The notes beneath the pieces were generated by a model. The model did not search any database and was not told the origin of the DNA. It saw only the letters and a program-made list of their open reading frames with translations. A stretch of DNA of 64,000 bases, taken from positions 124,001-188,000 of the forward strand of contig NZ_SHMP01000009.1 of assembly GCF_004217335.1 (NCBI RefSeq), written 5' to 3'. Origin of the DNA: Natrinema hispanicum. Lineage in GTDB: Archaea; Halobacteriota; Halobacteria; Halobacteriales; Natrialbaceae. The position numbers and the translations under genes are program-made. Shown here piece by piece: positions 53,566-61,499 of this stretch (positions within the stretch are counted from its first letter, which is position 1; every line of letters starts with the position of its first letter).

Positions 53566-54837
53566 TCAGGTCCGCTCGTGGACCTCAAGAACCTTCCCGG
53601 CCGCGATGGTCTGTCCCATGTCGCGGATGGCGAAGCTTCCGAGTTCGGGGATTTCGCTGGACGGCTCGATGCTGAGGGGCTTTTGCGGTCGGATGGTGAC
53701 CACAGCAGCGTCACCCGCCTGGATGAAGTCGGGGTTCTCTTCGGCGACCTCGCCGCTCGCGGAGTCGATCTTCTGGTCAATCGACTCGATGGTACACGCG
53801 ACCTGTGCCGTGTGAGCATGGAAGACCGGCGTGTAACCTGCGGTGATTACGCTGGGGTGTTGCATGACGACGATCTGAGCCTGGAACGTCTCGGCGACGC
53901 TCGGTGGGTCGTCGGCGGGACCGCAGACATCACCGCGGCGGATGTCGTCTTTGCCGATGCCGCGGACGTTGAATCCCACGTTGTCACCGGGTTCGGCCCT
54001 GGGCACCTCTTCGTGGTGCATCTCGATCGTTTTCACTTCGCCGCCCACGTCAGAGGGCTGGAAAGAAACGTTGTCGCCAGTGGTCATGACACCGGTCTCG
54101 ATCCGTCCGACGGGGACGGTACCGATGCCCGAAATCGTGTAGACGTCTTGGATCGGAAGTCGCAGCGGCGCGTCCGTTGGTGGCTTCGGTTCAGGCAGGT
54201 CGTTCAGCGCCTCGAGCAGGATTTCACCGTCGTACCAGGGCGTGTTGTCAGAGTGCTCGGAAACGTTGTCTCCCTCGAAGGCCGAGACGGGAATGAACGA
54301 TGCGTCGTCAGTATTGAACTGGACCTGCTTGAGTAGCTGCGTGACTTCTTCGACGACCTCGTTGTAGGTCGACTCCTCGTAATCGACGATATCCATCTTG
54401 TTGATACCGACGATGAGTTCGTCAATTCCAAGGGTGCGAGCCAGGAAAACGTGCTCCTGAGTCTGGGGCGCGACGCCGTCGTCAGCGGCGACGACGAGGA
54501 CGGCGTGATCGGCCTGCGAGGCCCCAGTGATCATGTTCTTCACGAAGTCTCGGTGTCCGGGCGTGTCGACGATGGTGAAGTCGTACGTGTCTGTCGAGAA
54601 CTCCTGGTGAGCGATGTCGATGGTGACACCGCGTTCGCGTTCCTCGGCAAGGTTATCCATGACGTAGGCGAACTCGAAGCCACCCTTGCCCTTCTCCTCG
54701 GCTTCCTCACGGTGCTGTTCGATTACATGCTCGGGTATGCTCCCCGTTTCGTAGAGGAGGCGTCCCACAAGCGTACTCTTCCCGTGATCGACGTGGCCGA
54801 TAATGGCCAGATTCTGGTGGGGTCTGTCTGCGCTCAT
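53566..54837 (-). CDS. tuf: Translation elongation factor EF-1alpha
   Basis: 423 residues from MSADRPHQNLAIIGHVDHGK (54837). The GTPase motifs are G1 GHVDHGKST (14-22), G3 VDTPGH, G4 NKMD and G5 SAF, followed by domains II and III (LRLPIQDVYTISGIGTVPVG, GFNVRGIGKDDIRRGDVCG, IRDMGQTIAAGKVL). It carries aminoacyl-tRNA to the ribosome. In haloarchaea the usual tuf gene is next to rps10 in the str cluster. Here it stands alone between gene fragments, so it may be a second copy. The frame is intact and highly conserved. Confidence 0.95.
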   Translation of the reverse strand: MSADRPHQNLAIIGHVDHGKSTLVGRLLYETGSIPEHVIEQHREEAEEKGKGGFEFAYVMDNLAEERERGVTIDIAHQEFSTDTYDFTIVDTPGHRDFVKNMITGASQADHAVLVVAADDGVAPQTQEHVFLARTLGIDELIVGINKMDIVDYEESTYNEVVEEVTQLLKQVQFNTDDASFIPVSAFEGDNVSEHSDNTPWYDGEILLEALNDLPEPKPPTDAPLRLPIQDVYTISGIGTVPVGRIETGVMTTGDNVSFQPSDVGGEVKTIEMHHEEVPRAEPGDNVGFNVRGIGKDDIRRGDVCGPADDPPSVAETFQAQIVVMQHPSVITAGYTPVFHAHTAQVACTIESIDQKIDSASGEVAEENPDFIQAGDAAVVTIRPQKPLSIEPSSEIPELGSFAIRDMGQTIAAGKVLEVHERT

Positions 54838-55085
54838 GATGGATCGTCTCTGGATCTGCCATCTGAAATACGCGCTAGACACTCGTAAACTCTTGTCAGG
54901 ATATACTGGAACGTTCGGCGGATGGGAACGACAGACTCGGCTATCGATCTCAAGTAATCCTCCTGCGAACTACGTTCATGGACTCGAGTAACTGGCACCA
55001 GTCGGATCTGCTCGTTTACTGACCGCTATCGATCAATAGAAAATTGGTGTTTCCAATCGGTGTGTATCTCAGCAGTATCTGGCAG

Positions 55086-55244
55086 TCAGCCGGTGTTTTC
55101 CGGTTCAACGACTTCACCGCATTCAGGGCATTCTGCGAATACACGTTGCTCGCCGTTCGTCTCGAACTCAATGATAGATTGATGTTTCAGGACTTTAGTG
55201 TTACAGAACGAGCAGTTACCGAGCGCCTGGTTTTCGGGAGTCAT
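55086..55244 (-). CDS. Two-CxxC zinc-finger miniprotein
   Basis: 52 residues from MTPENQALGNCSFCNTKVLK (55244). Cys pairs CSFC (11-14) and CPEC (about 42-45) with GEVVEPENTG at the end make a compact zinc ribbon (HVO_2753-type small proteins). The longer frame upstream to 55391 is not family-like. It is on the same strand as EF-1alpha, 249 bases upstream of its start. Possible roles are nucleic-acid binding or protein interaction; nothing specific is shown. Confidence 0.65.
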   Translation of the reverse strand: MTPENQALGNCSFCNTKVLKHQSIIEFETNGEQRVFAECPECGEVVEPENTG

Positions 55245-55356
55245 AGGGAAAGTGGTGGAACCATGGAGCGTGTGACAGGGGAATCCACGGCTCCATTCGA
55301 TGTGTTTGACGTTTTGGGTGAAAAAGGTGAGCCAGCCACAGTGAAAGTAGAATAGC

Positions 55357-55410
55357 TCTGTGAACCACCTCGGGGTCAAGCCCCGAAGCACTCGTCTTCC
55401 TTATAGGCTG
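55357..55410 (-). repeat. Dispersed GC-rich palindrome, copy 4
   Basis: Minus strand: GAGTGCTTCGGGG-CTTGA-CCCCGAGGTGGTTCAC, matching the copies at 16230-16326 and 19995-20045. It lies at the left border of an IS1341/IS200-type relic, the only copy with a mobile element right next to it. Confidence 0.7.
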
Positions 55411-55564
55411 AACAGGCGCAATACCACGCCGTGAACGGCGTGGATACGCGCCGTCACTTGTGGTAACAACCCACCGTTCAAACGCCACCCCCGAGTTTCC
55501 CATGGTGATGTTTAAGTGACAGGCGACCTACTGTAGAGTAGGAATCGGTCGGAACGAATCGGAT

Positions 55565-55686
55565 TCCGAACCGTCCTTCGGAGGTCGTTCGAGAGAGTTT
55601 TGCTCTCTCGTGACTGAGCGAATCGGAGATTCGCGATGTCCGCGAAACCTTCGGTTTCGCTTGATGACGAAAATCGAAGATTTTCG
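55565..55686. repeat. Row of five perfect stem-loops
   Basis: Within 122 bases: TCCGAA-N6-TTCGGA (55565-55582), CGAGAGAG-TTTTG-CTCTCTCG (55590-55610), GCGAATC-GGA-GATTCGC (55618-55634), GCGAAACC-TTC-GGTTTCGC (55642-55660), CGAAAATC-GAA-GATTTTCG (55668-55686). All arms are perfect, loops are 3-6 bases, and gaps are 7 or 8 bases. It lies inside the IS relic and has no convincing coding frame. Confidence 0.8.
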
Positions 55687-55984
55687 AACCACGGCCTGTC
55701 CGCCCACGAAACGAGGCAGTATCCGAAAAGGCAGTCAGTGAACGCACATTCCAGAAGAGTGTGTCTGTGCTGACCGTTCAAAGCGAGCACCACGATACCC
55801 CCGACTCTGCTGACACCTGCCGGCGTCCCGCTGGCAAAAACAACACTGGGACGCCAAACACGGTCGAGGATAGGGGTAACGGCGGTTTGGCACCGCCAGC
55901 AGTCCACCAGTTCGATGTGTGGGACTACCCGTGCCCGAAAGGACTGGTAGTCCGGTGACTGGACTGCGAACCTGAAACTCCTAC

Positions 55985-56030
55985 CGCTCGGGATTCCTCC
56001 GCGTTTACGCGGAGGAGGATGTCAACTGTA
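55985..56030 (+). ncRNA. Orphan right end with possible omega/sot RNA
   Basis: The 3' ends of haloarchaeal IS1341-type tnpB genes give a sense-overlapping (omega) RNA ending near the right terminal hairpin. The conserved CTCGGGATTCCTCCGCG stretch and hairpin (56000-56019) are present here without a tnpB. Whether it is transcribed is unknown. Confidence 0.35.
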
Positions 56031-56046
56031 GAGGCTTGATTAGCTC

Positions 56047-56178
56047 CCAACCCTTGCAGAGGTCGAACCGCTCCGAATCGGGACGGCGTACGATGCATAC
56101 CCAGCGTCGCTCTTGAACAAGAGTGGAACGCCAGACGACGCGCCGATCAAAGTGGAGACCCCAGCGTCCGCCGACTGA
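56047..56178 (+). pseudogene. Fragment B: tail of unidentified gene X
   Basis: Reads LAEVEPLRIGTAYDAYPASL then LNKSGTPDDAPIKVETPASA and D-stop (56176-56178). It is nearly identical to the tail in fragment A. It is cut off at the left by the IS relic and at the right by the HTH-10 gene, whose stop is five bases away. Confidence 0.65.
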
Positions 56179-56182
56179 CGAC

Positions 56183-56839
56183 TTAGCGAACGAGCGCGTC
56201 AAAGACTTGTTTCTCGACTTTCCGAAGGTGTTCACCCACGGTTGTGGGTGCGATCCCAACGCATTCAGCCACGTCCTTGTGAGTCGCCTCCCGGGGAGAA
56301 CTGTAATACCCAACTTTGACAGCCGCTTCGAGTACTTCTTGCTGACGCGTTGTTAACACTCTCAAAAGCTTATTCACGTCCGGGTCATAGCTTCCTGTTT
56401 CCATGACCTCGTACGTCAGCGGGAGTTCCTCATCGACGCGTCGAAGAGCCTCTTGAAATGCTGAATCACTCCCTACGTAGGTAACTCGAACCGATCCATC
56501 AGAGTTGATCGTAATCGGCGTCTCGATGACGATGTCCGACTCGCGTTCGAACTCCAAGAATCGCCGCATCACGTCCGAGGGCTGGAACTGACTCACCGCC
56601 ATCCACCGGTCCTCTCCGGAGACGAGATATTCCTCCACAAGGGAGGACTCCCGCATAATCGCTTCATATCGGCCCGAATCGCCACTCCCCTCAGCAAACA
56701 CCAGCACTGTATCATCGGCGAGCAGTTCAATATGGTGAATCGCCTCTCGAGTGATCGCCGGTTCGTCTCGCAGCGCCGCCGCAGTTGGGTGAAATGCCTC
56801 ACCTTCAGCAGGAGTTATTCTGACAGTGAGATATCGCAT
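56183..56839 (-). CDS. HTH-10 (bacterio-opsin-activator-like) regulator
   Basis: 218 residues from MRYLTVRITPAEGEAFHP (56839). The N-terminal sensory half is the BAT-type ligand domain. The C-terminal HTH_10 domain is LTTRQQEVLEAAVKVGYYSS with PREATHKDVAECVGIAPTTV and GEHLRKVEKQVFDALV. These are haloarchaeal transcription factors. It is divergent from the FAD monooxygenase across 84 bases, so it probably regulates that gene. A further frame upstream to 57250 is a shadow. Confidence 0.92.
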   Translation of the reverse strand: MRYLTVRITPAEGEAFHPTAAALRDEPAITREAIHHIELLADDTVLVFAEGSGDSGRYEAIMRESSLVEEYLVSGEDRWMAVSQFQPSDVMRRFLEFERESDIVIETPITINSDGSVRVTYVGSDSAFQEALRRVDEELPLTYEVMETGSYDPDVNKLLRVLTTRQQEVLEAAVKVGYYSSPREATHKDVAECVGIAPTTVGEHLRKVEKQVFDALVR

Positions 56840-56923
56840 TGACCGAAGAATCAACTCTAATAACTTAAAGAGCCATGTTTGACCGGCAGTTACGCTTCTA
56901 CTTTCAAGGCCGTACTGATAGCC

Positions 56924-58129
56924 ATGCAACACCTCGGAGAGACAACAGAGATCGCGATTATCGGCGGCGGGATTTGCGGTCTCACGACTGCACTCGCGCT
57001 CGAGCAGCGGGGGCTGTCGCCGACGGTATACGAAGCAGCATCCGAATACCAACCGGTCGGTGCCGGCATTCTCCTCCAGACGAACGCGTTGCTGGTGTTC
57101 GACCGGCTCGGAATCGCAGACCAAATCCAGTCGACAGGAGTACCACTCGACAGTGGTCGGATCCTCTCGATGAGTGGTCGAACCCTGCAGCGATTCGATC
57201 TGGATGGCGTTGAACGGGCGCACTTCGACTACGGCTATGTCGCAATCCACCGCGGCGACCTGCAGCGACTCCTCCTTGATGAACTCGACTCACGAGTCAA
57301 AACAGGCAAAGCCTGTGCAGAAGTTGAAGACACGGACCCACCAACTGCCCGATTCGAAGATGGGACGCGTATCCACCCTGACATCCTCGTTGGCGCAGAC
57401 GGCATCAATTCGACTGTGCGTGACGTGATCGCTCCCGATATCGAGTTGCAGACGCTCGACGCCACCGTCTATCGAGCCACCGCAACCTGTGAGTTGCCAG
57501 AGCAACACCGCACTCGAGGAGTAGAGGTCTGGGGAAAGGGAACCTACACTGGCGGCGCTCCGATCGATTCCGATCGCTTCTATTGGTTCGCTACAGCACC
57601 AAGTCCGAGTCCGTTCGAAACGGTGACTACTGGCCGACAGAACATCACGGAACAGTTACGCGAATACTACAGTAGCTTCCCGGAACCAGTTCCGACTGTC
57701 ATCAATTCGTTCGCCCCTGACGAAGACCTAATCACGACTGGCGTCATGGATGTGCCACCACTTGACCAGTGGTCACGCGGGTCAGTGGTTCTTGCTGGAG
57801 ATGCCGCTCACGGAATGTTACCGTTCGCCGGTCAAGGTGCAGCACAGGCGATCGAGGACGCACTCGCGTTGGCCGCCGCACTCAGTAGGTATTCTGATCA
57901 CATAACGGCGCTAGAAACATATGAACGCAAGCGAAAGCATCGTGCCGAGCGGATCCGCTCGGAGTCACACTGGCTTGGAAAGCTCGCGACAATACAATCA
58001 AACCTTGGTTGCCGAGCGCGTAATCACGCAGTCAACCTTCTTCCAAACAGCATCTTCCGCCGATTTCGTCACCGGCGAACGACTGGTACTTCACTCCCTG
58101 TAACGAAGGACGGAACCGACCTCCGCTGA
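56924..58129 (+). CDS. FAD-dependent monooxygenase (aromatic hydroxylase type)
   Basis: 401 residues from MQHLGETTEIAIIGGGICGL (56924). FAD motif GGGICGLTTALALEQRG starts near residue 14, an NADPH-contact region DILVGADGINSTVRDVI near 155, and the second FAD motif GDAAHGMLPFAGQGAAQAIE near 290. It belongs to the PHBH/salicylate hydroxylase group of flavin monooxygenases, which hydroxylate an aromatic or polycyclic substrate. The divergent HTH-10 gene may sense it. The substrate is unknown. Confidence 0.93.
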   Translation: MQHLGETTEIAIIGGGICGLTTALALEQRGLSPTVYEAASEYQPVGAGILLQTNALLVFDRLGIADQIQSTGVPLDSGRILSMSGRTLQRFDLDGVERAHFDYGYVAIHRGDLQRLLLDELDSRVKTGKACAEVEDTDPPTARFEDGTRIHPDILVGADGINSTVRDVIAPDIELQTLDATVYRATATCELPEQHRTRGVEVWGKGTYTGGAPIDSDRFYWFATAPSPSPFETVTTGRQNITEQLREYYSSFPEPVPTVINSFAPDEDLITTGVMDVPPLDQWSRGSVVLAGDAAHGMLPFAGQGAAQAIEDALALAAALSRYSDHITALETYERKRKHRAERIRSESHWLGKLATIQSNLGCRARNHAVNLLPNSIFRRFRHRRTTGTSLPVTKDGTDLR

Positions 58130-58312
58130 AATCAACTCTAGCGCTTCACCAGACTACTGGGCTGATACCGTCGAATTCGACGAGACGGCTGTGCGGAAGT
58201 GCCTGATGAAGAGCTACGCTGCCGCGCGGTTCATGCTGCTATATATGAGATGTATTTCTGAATAGTGTGGCGGCACACTATGCTTTCCAGGACCAGTCTC
58301 ATAGTGATCGAT

Positions 58313-58564
58313 ATGAGCGGTGAACGGATCGACGCCGAAAGCAAGGTGTCAGGAAATCAAGCGAACATCCCGGTTCAAATTCGGCGTGAACTCGGTATTG
58401 ACGACGGTGACCAGCTCCGGTGGCATATCGAAGACGATGGGAGCGTTCGCATCCAAGTCATCCAACAGCAAACAGGCACGTTCGCTGAGTTCGATGGCTA
58501 CGAGGGCGAGACGGATACCAACGTCACGACCGATCATGACGCTTGGGGCGTCGATGTAGAGTGA
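58313..58564 (+). CDS. AbrB/MazE-type antitoxin
   Basis: 83 residues from MSGERIDAESKVSGNQANIP (58313). The swapped-hairpin AbrB domain is seen in AESKVSGNQANIPVQIRREL, GIDDGDQLRWHIEDDGSVRI. The C-terminal arm (TFAEFDGYEGETDTNVTTDH) is the part that should block the toxin. It is immediately followed by a PIN toxin whose ATG touches its TGA. Together they form a VapBC-like module with autoregulation expected. Confidence 0.9.
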   Translation: MSGERIDAESKVSGNQANIPVQIRRELGIDDGDQLRWHIEDDGSVRIQVIQQQTGTFAEFDGYEGETDTNVTTDHDAWGVDVE

Positions 58565-58990
58565 ATGCCACGCGCGCTCATCGATACAACGGTCCTCTTC
58601 GCAGCAACATACCGACGAAACAGCTCCCACGAAGCCGCGCTCCCGATACTCCATGGCATCGACAATGGGTCCCTTCCAGAGACGGTGGTCCTCGACTACG
58701 TCCTCGCAGAAACGCTCAACGGCCTCGTTACCCACGCCGGCCACGACGCAGCTGTCGACCGTATTGAGGAAAACGCTCGCTTCCATATCGACTCGCTCAC
58801 TGCCGACGCTCTTGCGACGGGAAAAGCACTGTTCCGACAGCACGAACCACTGTCCTTCGTCGATAGTTGCATTATCGCGTATATGCAGATCGAGGGGCTC
58901 GGTTATCTGTATGCGTTCAACGATGACTTCGATGCAGCAGAGGATATCTATCGACTCGACACAGCTACGAACCCCTACGATCCCAATTGA
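58565..58990 (+). CDS. vapC: PIN-domain toxin, VapC family
   Basis: 141 residues. The acidic PIN active site is visible: Asp7 in ALIDTTVLFAA, Glu49 in VLAETLNG, Asp100 in LSFVDSCIIAYM and Asp120 in AFNDDFDAA. These are Mg-dependent ribonucleases. Starts directly after the antitoxin stop without a gap. All key residues are present, so the toxin is probably active. Confidence 0.92.
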   Translation: MPRALIDTTVLFAATYRRNSSHEAALPILHGIDNGSLPETVVLDYVLAETLNGLVTHAGHDAAVDRIEENARFHIDSLTADALATGKALFRQHEPLSFVDSCIIAYMQIEGLGYLYAFNDDFDAAEDIYRLDTATNPYDPN

Positions 58991-59044
58991 CGCCGACAGA
59001 CGGTAGTGAATTGCTACCGGTCACTGTCTTCAGAAGAAACGGAA

Positions 59045-59150
59045 CGTCAGCGCCCACTGACTAACGACTCTCTAGCTGCTCGAGTCCGGCATATTTTGTG
59101 AGACCCCCTGATGGGCGGAGGTCTTCTCGAGTTCAGTTCGATTCGATCCG
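59045..59150 (+). repeat. Fragment C: leader shared with fragment A
   Basis: Begins with the end of gene X (SAH-stop at 59058-59060) and continues CTAACGACTC ... GAGTCCGGCATATTTTGTGAGACCCCC ... CTTCTCGAGTTC, matching 53303-53395 in order and spacing. It forms the leader of the ArdC-like gene at 59178. Confidence 0.65.
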
Positions 59151-59177
59151 ACACGACTCGAGAAGCAGTGATCAAAC

Positions 59178-60113
59178 ATGGCTACGAGCAGCAGCTCCCG
59201 GGAAACGTTCGACGATTCGGACACCCGGCACGACGAGATGCACAGTACGATCAAGGCGTGGGTCCAGGACCTCGTCGACAAGGTCGATGACGCCGTCTCG
59301 AGCGAGCAGTTCACAGAGTGGTTAGACGTCCAGAGTCGCTTCCATGACTACTCGCACCGAAACACGCTGTTGATCAAACTCCAGTGTCCACACGCGACAC
59401 GCGTTGCCGGCTATCGAACCTGGCAAAACGAGTTCGACCGGCACGTGAAGGAAGGAGAGACAGCGATCTGGATCTGGGCACCCATCATTGCAAAGCAGTG
59501 CCCTGACTGTGGGAACTCCCCGTCGTACCACGAGCGCAGTGACTGTGAGTATGACAACACCCCTCCGGACAGCTGGGAAAAAGGACTCGTGGGCTTTCGG
59601 CCAGCACCTGTCTTCGATATTTCGCAGACTGATGGCGAGCCACTGCCCGACCTCGAGACAGAAGCCAAGGGACAAGCTGACGAGTTGGTTCCCGCACTCC
59701 TCGAGGCAGCAAACTCGCTCGAGGTAGACGTAGCGGTCGTGCCACCCCAGGACTGGTCGCATGGGAACGCCAAGGGCATCTGTGAGTACCGCCCTCAAGA
59801 GCAGCCACGCGTCGCCGTCCGTGATCGTGAGAACGAGGCTGATCTCGCTGTCACGCTCGTTCACGAGTACGCGCATTCGCTGTTACACAGTGGCGTCGAC
59901 GACGAGGCTGAGCGATCGAAACGTGAACTCGAGGCCGAAGCGGTCGGCTACATCGTTGGACGGCACTTCGAGTTGGATACCAGTGGATCAGCGTTCTACC
60001 TTGCCGCGTGGAACGGTGACGAACCGGAGACGATCCTCGACCGGCTTGAGCGGATTAGTTCGACCGCCCAGGAGATCATCGACGTCGTCAGCGAGGTGAC
60101 CGACGATGAGTGA
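59178..60113 (+). CDS. ArdC-like antirestriction/ImmA-type metalloprotease
   Basis: 311 residues. The N-terminal ArdC-type DNA-binding domain (about 20-160) includes RNTLLIKLQCPHATRVAGYR and the GETAIWIWAPI strand; a four-Cys zinc knuckle (CPDCG 108-112 with a later Cys at 123) is inserted. The C-terminal ImmA/IrrE-type zinc protease has HEYAH at 229-233 and a distal acidic ELEAEAVGYIVG helix. Such proteins are typical of plasmids and phages and help incoming DNA evade defence. The next gene overlaps it by eight bases. Confidence 0.87.
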   Translation: MATSSSSRETFDDSDTRHDEMHSTIKAWVQDLVDKVDDAVSSEQFTEWLDVQSRFHDYSHRNTLLIKLQCPHATRVAGYRTWQNEFDRHVKEGETAIWIWAPIIAKQCPDCGNSPSYHERSDCEYDNTPPDSWEKGLVGFRPAPVFDISQTDGEPLPDLETEAKGQADELVPALLEAANSLEVDVAVVPPQDWSHGNAKGICEYRPQEQPRVAVRDRENEADLAVTLVHEYAHSLLHSGVDDEAERSKRELEAEAVGYIVGRHFELDTSGSAFYLAAWNGDEPETILDRLERISSTAQEIIDVVSEVTDDE

Positions 60114-60348
60114 TCGACCGCTTCTGCTCGAGATCATCACTGCACTCGAGGAACAGGGCCTCGATCGAGACGAGTACCAACTCCAGCGGGTGATCGACGT
60201 CGAAGCACTCGAGCGACTTGTAGACTCGATGGGTCCACAGACTGATACTGATCTCGAGATTCGGTTCTCGATTGGGGAGTTCCGTGTGATAGTGACACCA
60301 TCCGATGTTGGAACCAAATCTAAACTAAGTAGACATTCTGGTGGTTAG
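60106..60348 (+). CDS. HalOD1-type output-domain protein
   Basis: 80 residues: LLLEIITALEEQGLDRDEYQ and LQRVIDVEALERLVDSMG, then TDLEIRFSIGEFRVIVTP. This is the helix-helix-hairpin pattern of the haloarchaeal HalOD1 signalling output domain. Starts eight bases before the end of the ArdC-like gene, so it is translationally coupled to it. Its biochemical role is unknown. After its stop 60349-60435 has no feature. Confidence 0.75.
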   Translation: MSDRPLLLEIITALEEQGLDRDEYQLQRVIDVEALERLVDSMGPQTDTDLEIRFSIGEFRVIVTPSDVGTKSKLSRHSGG

Positions 60349-60435
60349 TTGCAGATCTATTCATCAGTCGATTCATCGTAGAAGCGCCTGGAATCAACAC
60401 TGTGAGAAGACTTCGATGACGCCCTTATAGTATAG

Positions 60436-61449
60436 CTATCGTCCGATTTCACTGCCACCGCGGGTATGAACAGATGAACGGAGGACCTCGCGAATCAGAC
60501 GGAGCATTGATTCATGTGCATCCGGCGGCATCCCGTCACACCAGGCATTTGTTCCGCCTACGATCCCATCGATACTACCAGCCATCGATGCCTGAACAAG
60601 CATCCGACGCTCTACTTCGGGATCATGTAATACGGGGGTCTGCGTCACGTGTGAGAGACAGGCTGCGATCGCGTGCCCACCCCAATTCGAAACCGTTGCC
60701 GGAACCAAGAGATCCGTTTCAATGTCCGCTGCTGTCCCTGCTCCACAGCCACACTGACATTCGTCCCCGTACTGGATCTCATCTTCGACTGTTTCTTGAA
60801 CAAGACCCATACCGACCTCATTTCCTGCGTCGCCGACAGAGACCGTCAACACATCAGCCGGAAGTCGACTGTAGAGTTCATCCACTTTGGCTGTCTGTTC
60901 GGTCACGTCGTATCCAGACATATTGTGGTAGACACCCTCCTTGTTTGGAGCGGCCTTCTCTACGGCGATGACCGCAGCGGGGTCAACCTCTGACAAGATT
61001 TCCTCGACATACTTCTGAGCCTTAGAGCGGTCAGCGGGGAATGGTTCGACCGAGACAGACCGTTTGTTATTGGATACTGCCTCTCGATCAAGAACACGGA
61101 GTTCACCAGCCGTTGCCGTTGCCTCACAAATATCGACAGCCGCAGGTTCACATGCAATGATCGGGTTTGCATCGAGAGCACTGTCGACAGCACGTGCAAC
61201 AGAGACCGCACCGAGTGGCCCATCTGTCTCCTGAACCATCGACGGCGGAATCAAAAAGCCAGTGAGCACAAGCACAGTATCCTCGGAATCGACAGCGTTA
61301 TTGAGACGTTCAGCAGCCTGCATCGAAGGGTTGCTCCCCTGTTTTTCGCGAACTGCAGAGGAAATGGGATAAATCGTATCGCGACTCCCGATATCAGTCG
61401 TCGTTAGGTCATCGACAATCGTAGCCACGTTTTTTGTATTTTCTGGCAT
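60436..61449 (-). CDS. D-glutamate cyclase-like protein (DUF4392)
   Basis: 337 residues. Hallmark blocks are LVLTGFLIPPSMVQETDGPLG, EKAAPNKEGVYHNMSGYDV, VSVGDAGNEVGMGLVQ, and VSNWGGHAIAACLSHVTQTP. Relatives dehydrate D-glutamate to 5-oxo-D-proline, or handle related substrates. The CQCGCG stretch may bind metal. It lies downstream of the PqqD-OPT pair by about 50 bases on the same strand, so it could handle glutamyl compounds imported by the OPT transporter. Confidence 0.88.
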   Translation of the reverse strand: MPENTKNVATIVDDLTTTDIGSRDTIYPISSAVREKQGSNPSMQAAERLNNAVDSEDTVLVLTGFLIPPSMVQETDGPLGAVSVARAVDSALDANPIIACEPAAVDICEATATAGELRVLDREAVSNNKRSVSVEPFPADRSKAQKYVEEILSEVDPAAVIAVEKAAPNKEGVYHNMSGYDVTEQTAKVDELYSRLPADVLTVSVGDAGNEVGMGLVQETVEDEIQYGDECQCGCGAGTAADIETDLLVPATVSNWGGHAIAACLSHVTQTPVLHDPEVERRMLVQASMAGSIDGIVGGTNAWCDGMPPDAHESMLRLIREVLRSSVHTRGGSEIGR

Positions 61450-61499
61450 TATTATCCTGGTTGAGTGGTGTTTAGTACCCTATAAAGACTTGTCAGCGG

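Larger units (their letters stand above)
55404..56030 (+). mobile_element. IS1341/IS200-type element relic
   Basis: The left part (55404-55480) has the hairpin CCACGCC-GTGAA-CGGCGTGG (about 55422-55440), typical of left ends of haloarchaeal IS200/IS605 elements. The right part ends CTACCGCTCGGGATTCC, then a hairpin CCTCCGCG-TTTA-CGCGGAGG and ATGTCAA, the usual right end. Between them no intact tnpA or tnpB exists; 55690-55960 may hold a shredded tnpB tail. The target TT-rich site and exact borders are uncertain. Confidence 0.6.

Noticed and set aside
55565..55686. tRNA or rRNA gene
   Set aside because: The stems do not form a cloverleaf and no TTCGA-type T-loop with acceptor pairing exists.
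55512..55907. 131-residue minus-strand frame across the hairpin array
   Set aside because: The translation is an artefact of the palindromes and the IS relic; no start signal or family.
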